From positions 1-6,070 of the forward strand of contig CAMEZN010000118.1 in NCBI GenBank assembly GCA_945947845.1: a stretch of DNA of 6,070 bases. Reading direction: 5' to 3'. The translations under genes were made by a program, and so were the position numbers. Below the pieces are notes generated by a model. The model was not told the origin of the DNA. It did no database searches and saw nothing but the letters and a program-made list of their open reading frames with translations. Below, in pieces: positions 6,054 to 6,070 of this stretch. Source of the DNA: an uncultured Mucispirillum sp. (GTDB lineage Bacteria > Chrysiogenota > Deferribacteres > Deferribacterales > Mucispirillaceae). Position 1 is the first letter of the stretch. Each line of letters starts with the position of its first letter.

Positions 6054-6070
6054 GAAATTTTGAAGCTCTT

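Noticed and set aside
1..6070. CRISPR arrays, tRNA or rRNA genes, insertion sequences, toxin-antitoxin or phage genes
   Set aside because: None was seen on either strand: no spaced direct repeats, no cloverleaf-like segments and no transposase or integrase motifs.

Overview
This window is AT-rich (about one third GC by eye) bacterial chromosome and carries seven protein genes, almost all intact. No mobile element, CRISPR array, tRNA or rRNA is visible. The organism is probably a Gram-negative (diderm): there is an LpxI-type lipid A gene and a type IV pilus/type II secretion prepilin peptidase. The low GC and this gene mix would suit a Deferribacterota-like gut or anaerobic bacterium such as Mucispirillum. 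That name is an impression from general knowledge and not something the sequence proves.

Region 1 (1-2805, + strand) is a tightly packed run of four genes. It begins inside the C-terminal part of a Gfo/Idh/MocA-family oxidoreductase. Seven bases later comes a half-size LpxI-like protein that has only the C-terminal domain. Its stop overlaps the start of the prepilin peptidase by one base, and 17 bases after that comes tyrosyl-tRNA synthetase (tyrS). The spacing indicates one transcript joining envelope sugar/lipid A genes, pilin processing and translation. The tyrS start is best placed at the ATG at 1627, with a good ribosome binding site, rather than the TTG just upstream.

Region 2 (2806-4230) has a 127-base gap with AT-rich inverted repeats and a possible -10 box. 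It is followed by a complete DUF1015-family gene with a GTG start and a perfect AGGAGG. This ends at a strong hairpin terminator (4197-4230), which it probably shares with the convergent gene beyond it.

Region 3 (4232-6070) holds a minus-strand gene for a very hydrophobic membrane protein that reads as two degenerate DUF805-like units in tandem. A divergent intergenic region follows, with a reasonable promoter for the membrane gene and a weaker candidate for the other side. Last is a full-length yebC/TACO1-family gene, whose product is a translation or regulatory factor. The window ends 17 bases after the yebC stop.

Most of this is housekeeping. The points worth a second look are: the isolated LpxI C-terminal domain, which appears to lack the catalytic aspartate; its pairing with a Gfo/Idh dehydrogenase; the duplicated DUF805 membrane protein; the DGHHR motif in DUF1015, which hints at a kinase-like role; and a small insertion before the first active-site aspartate of the prepilin peptidase.
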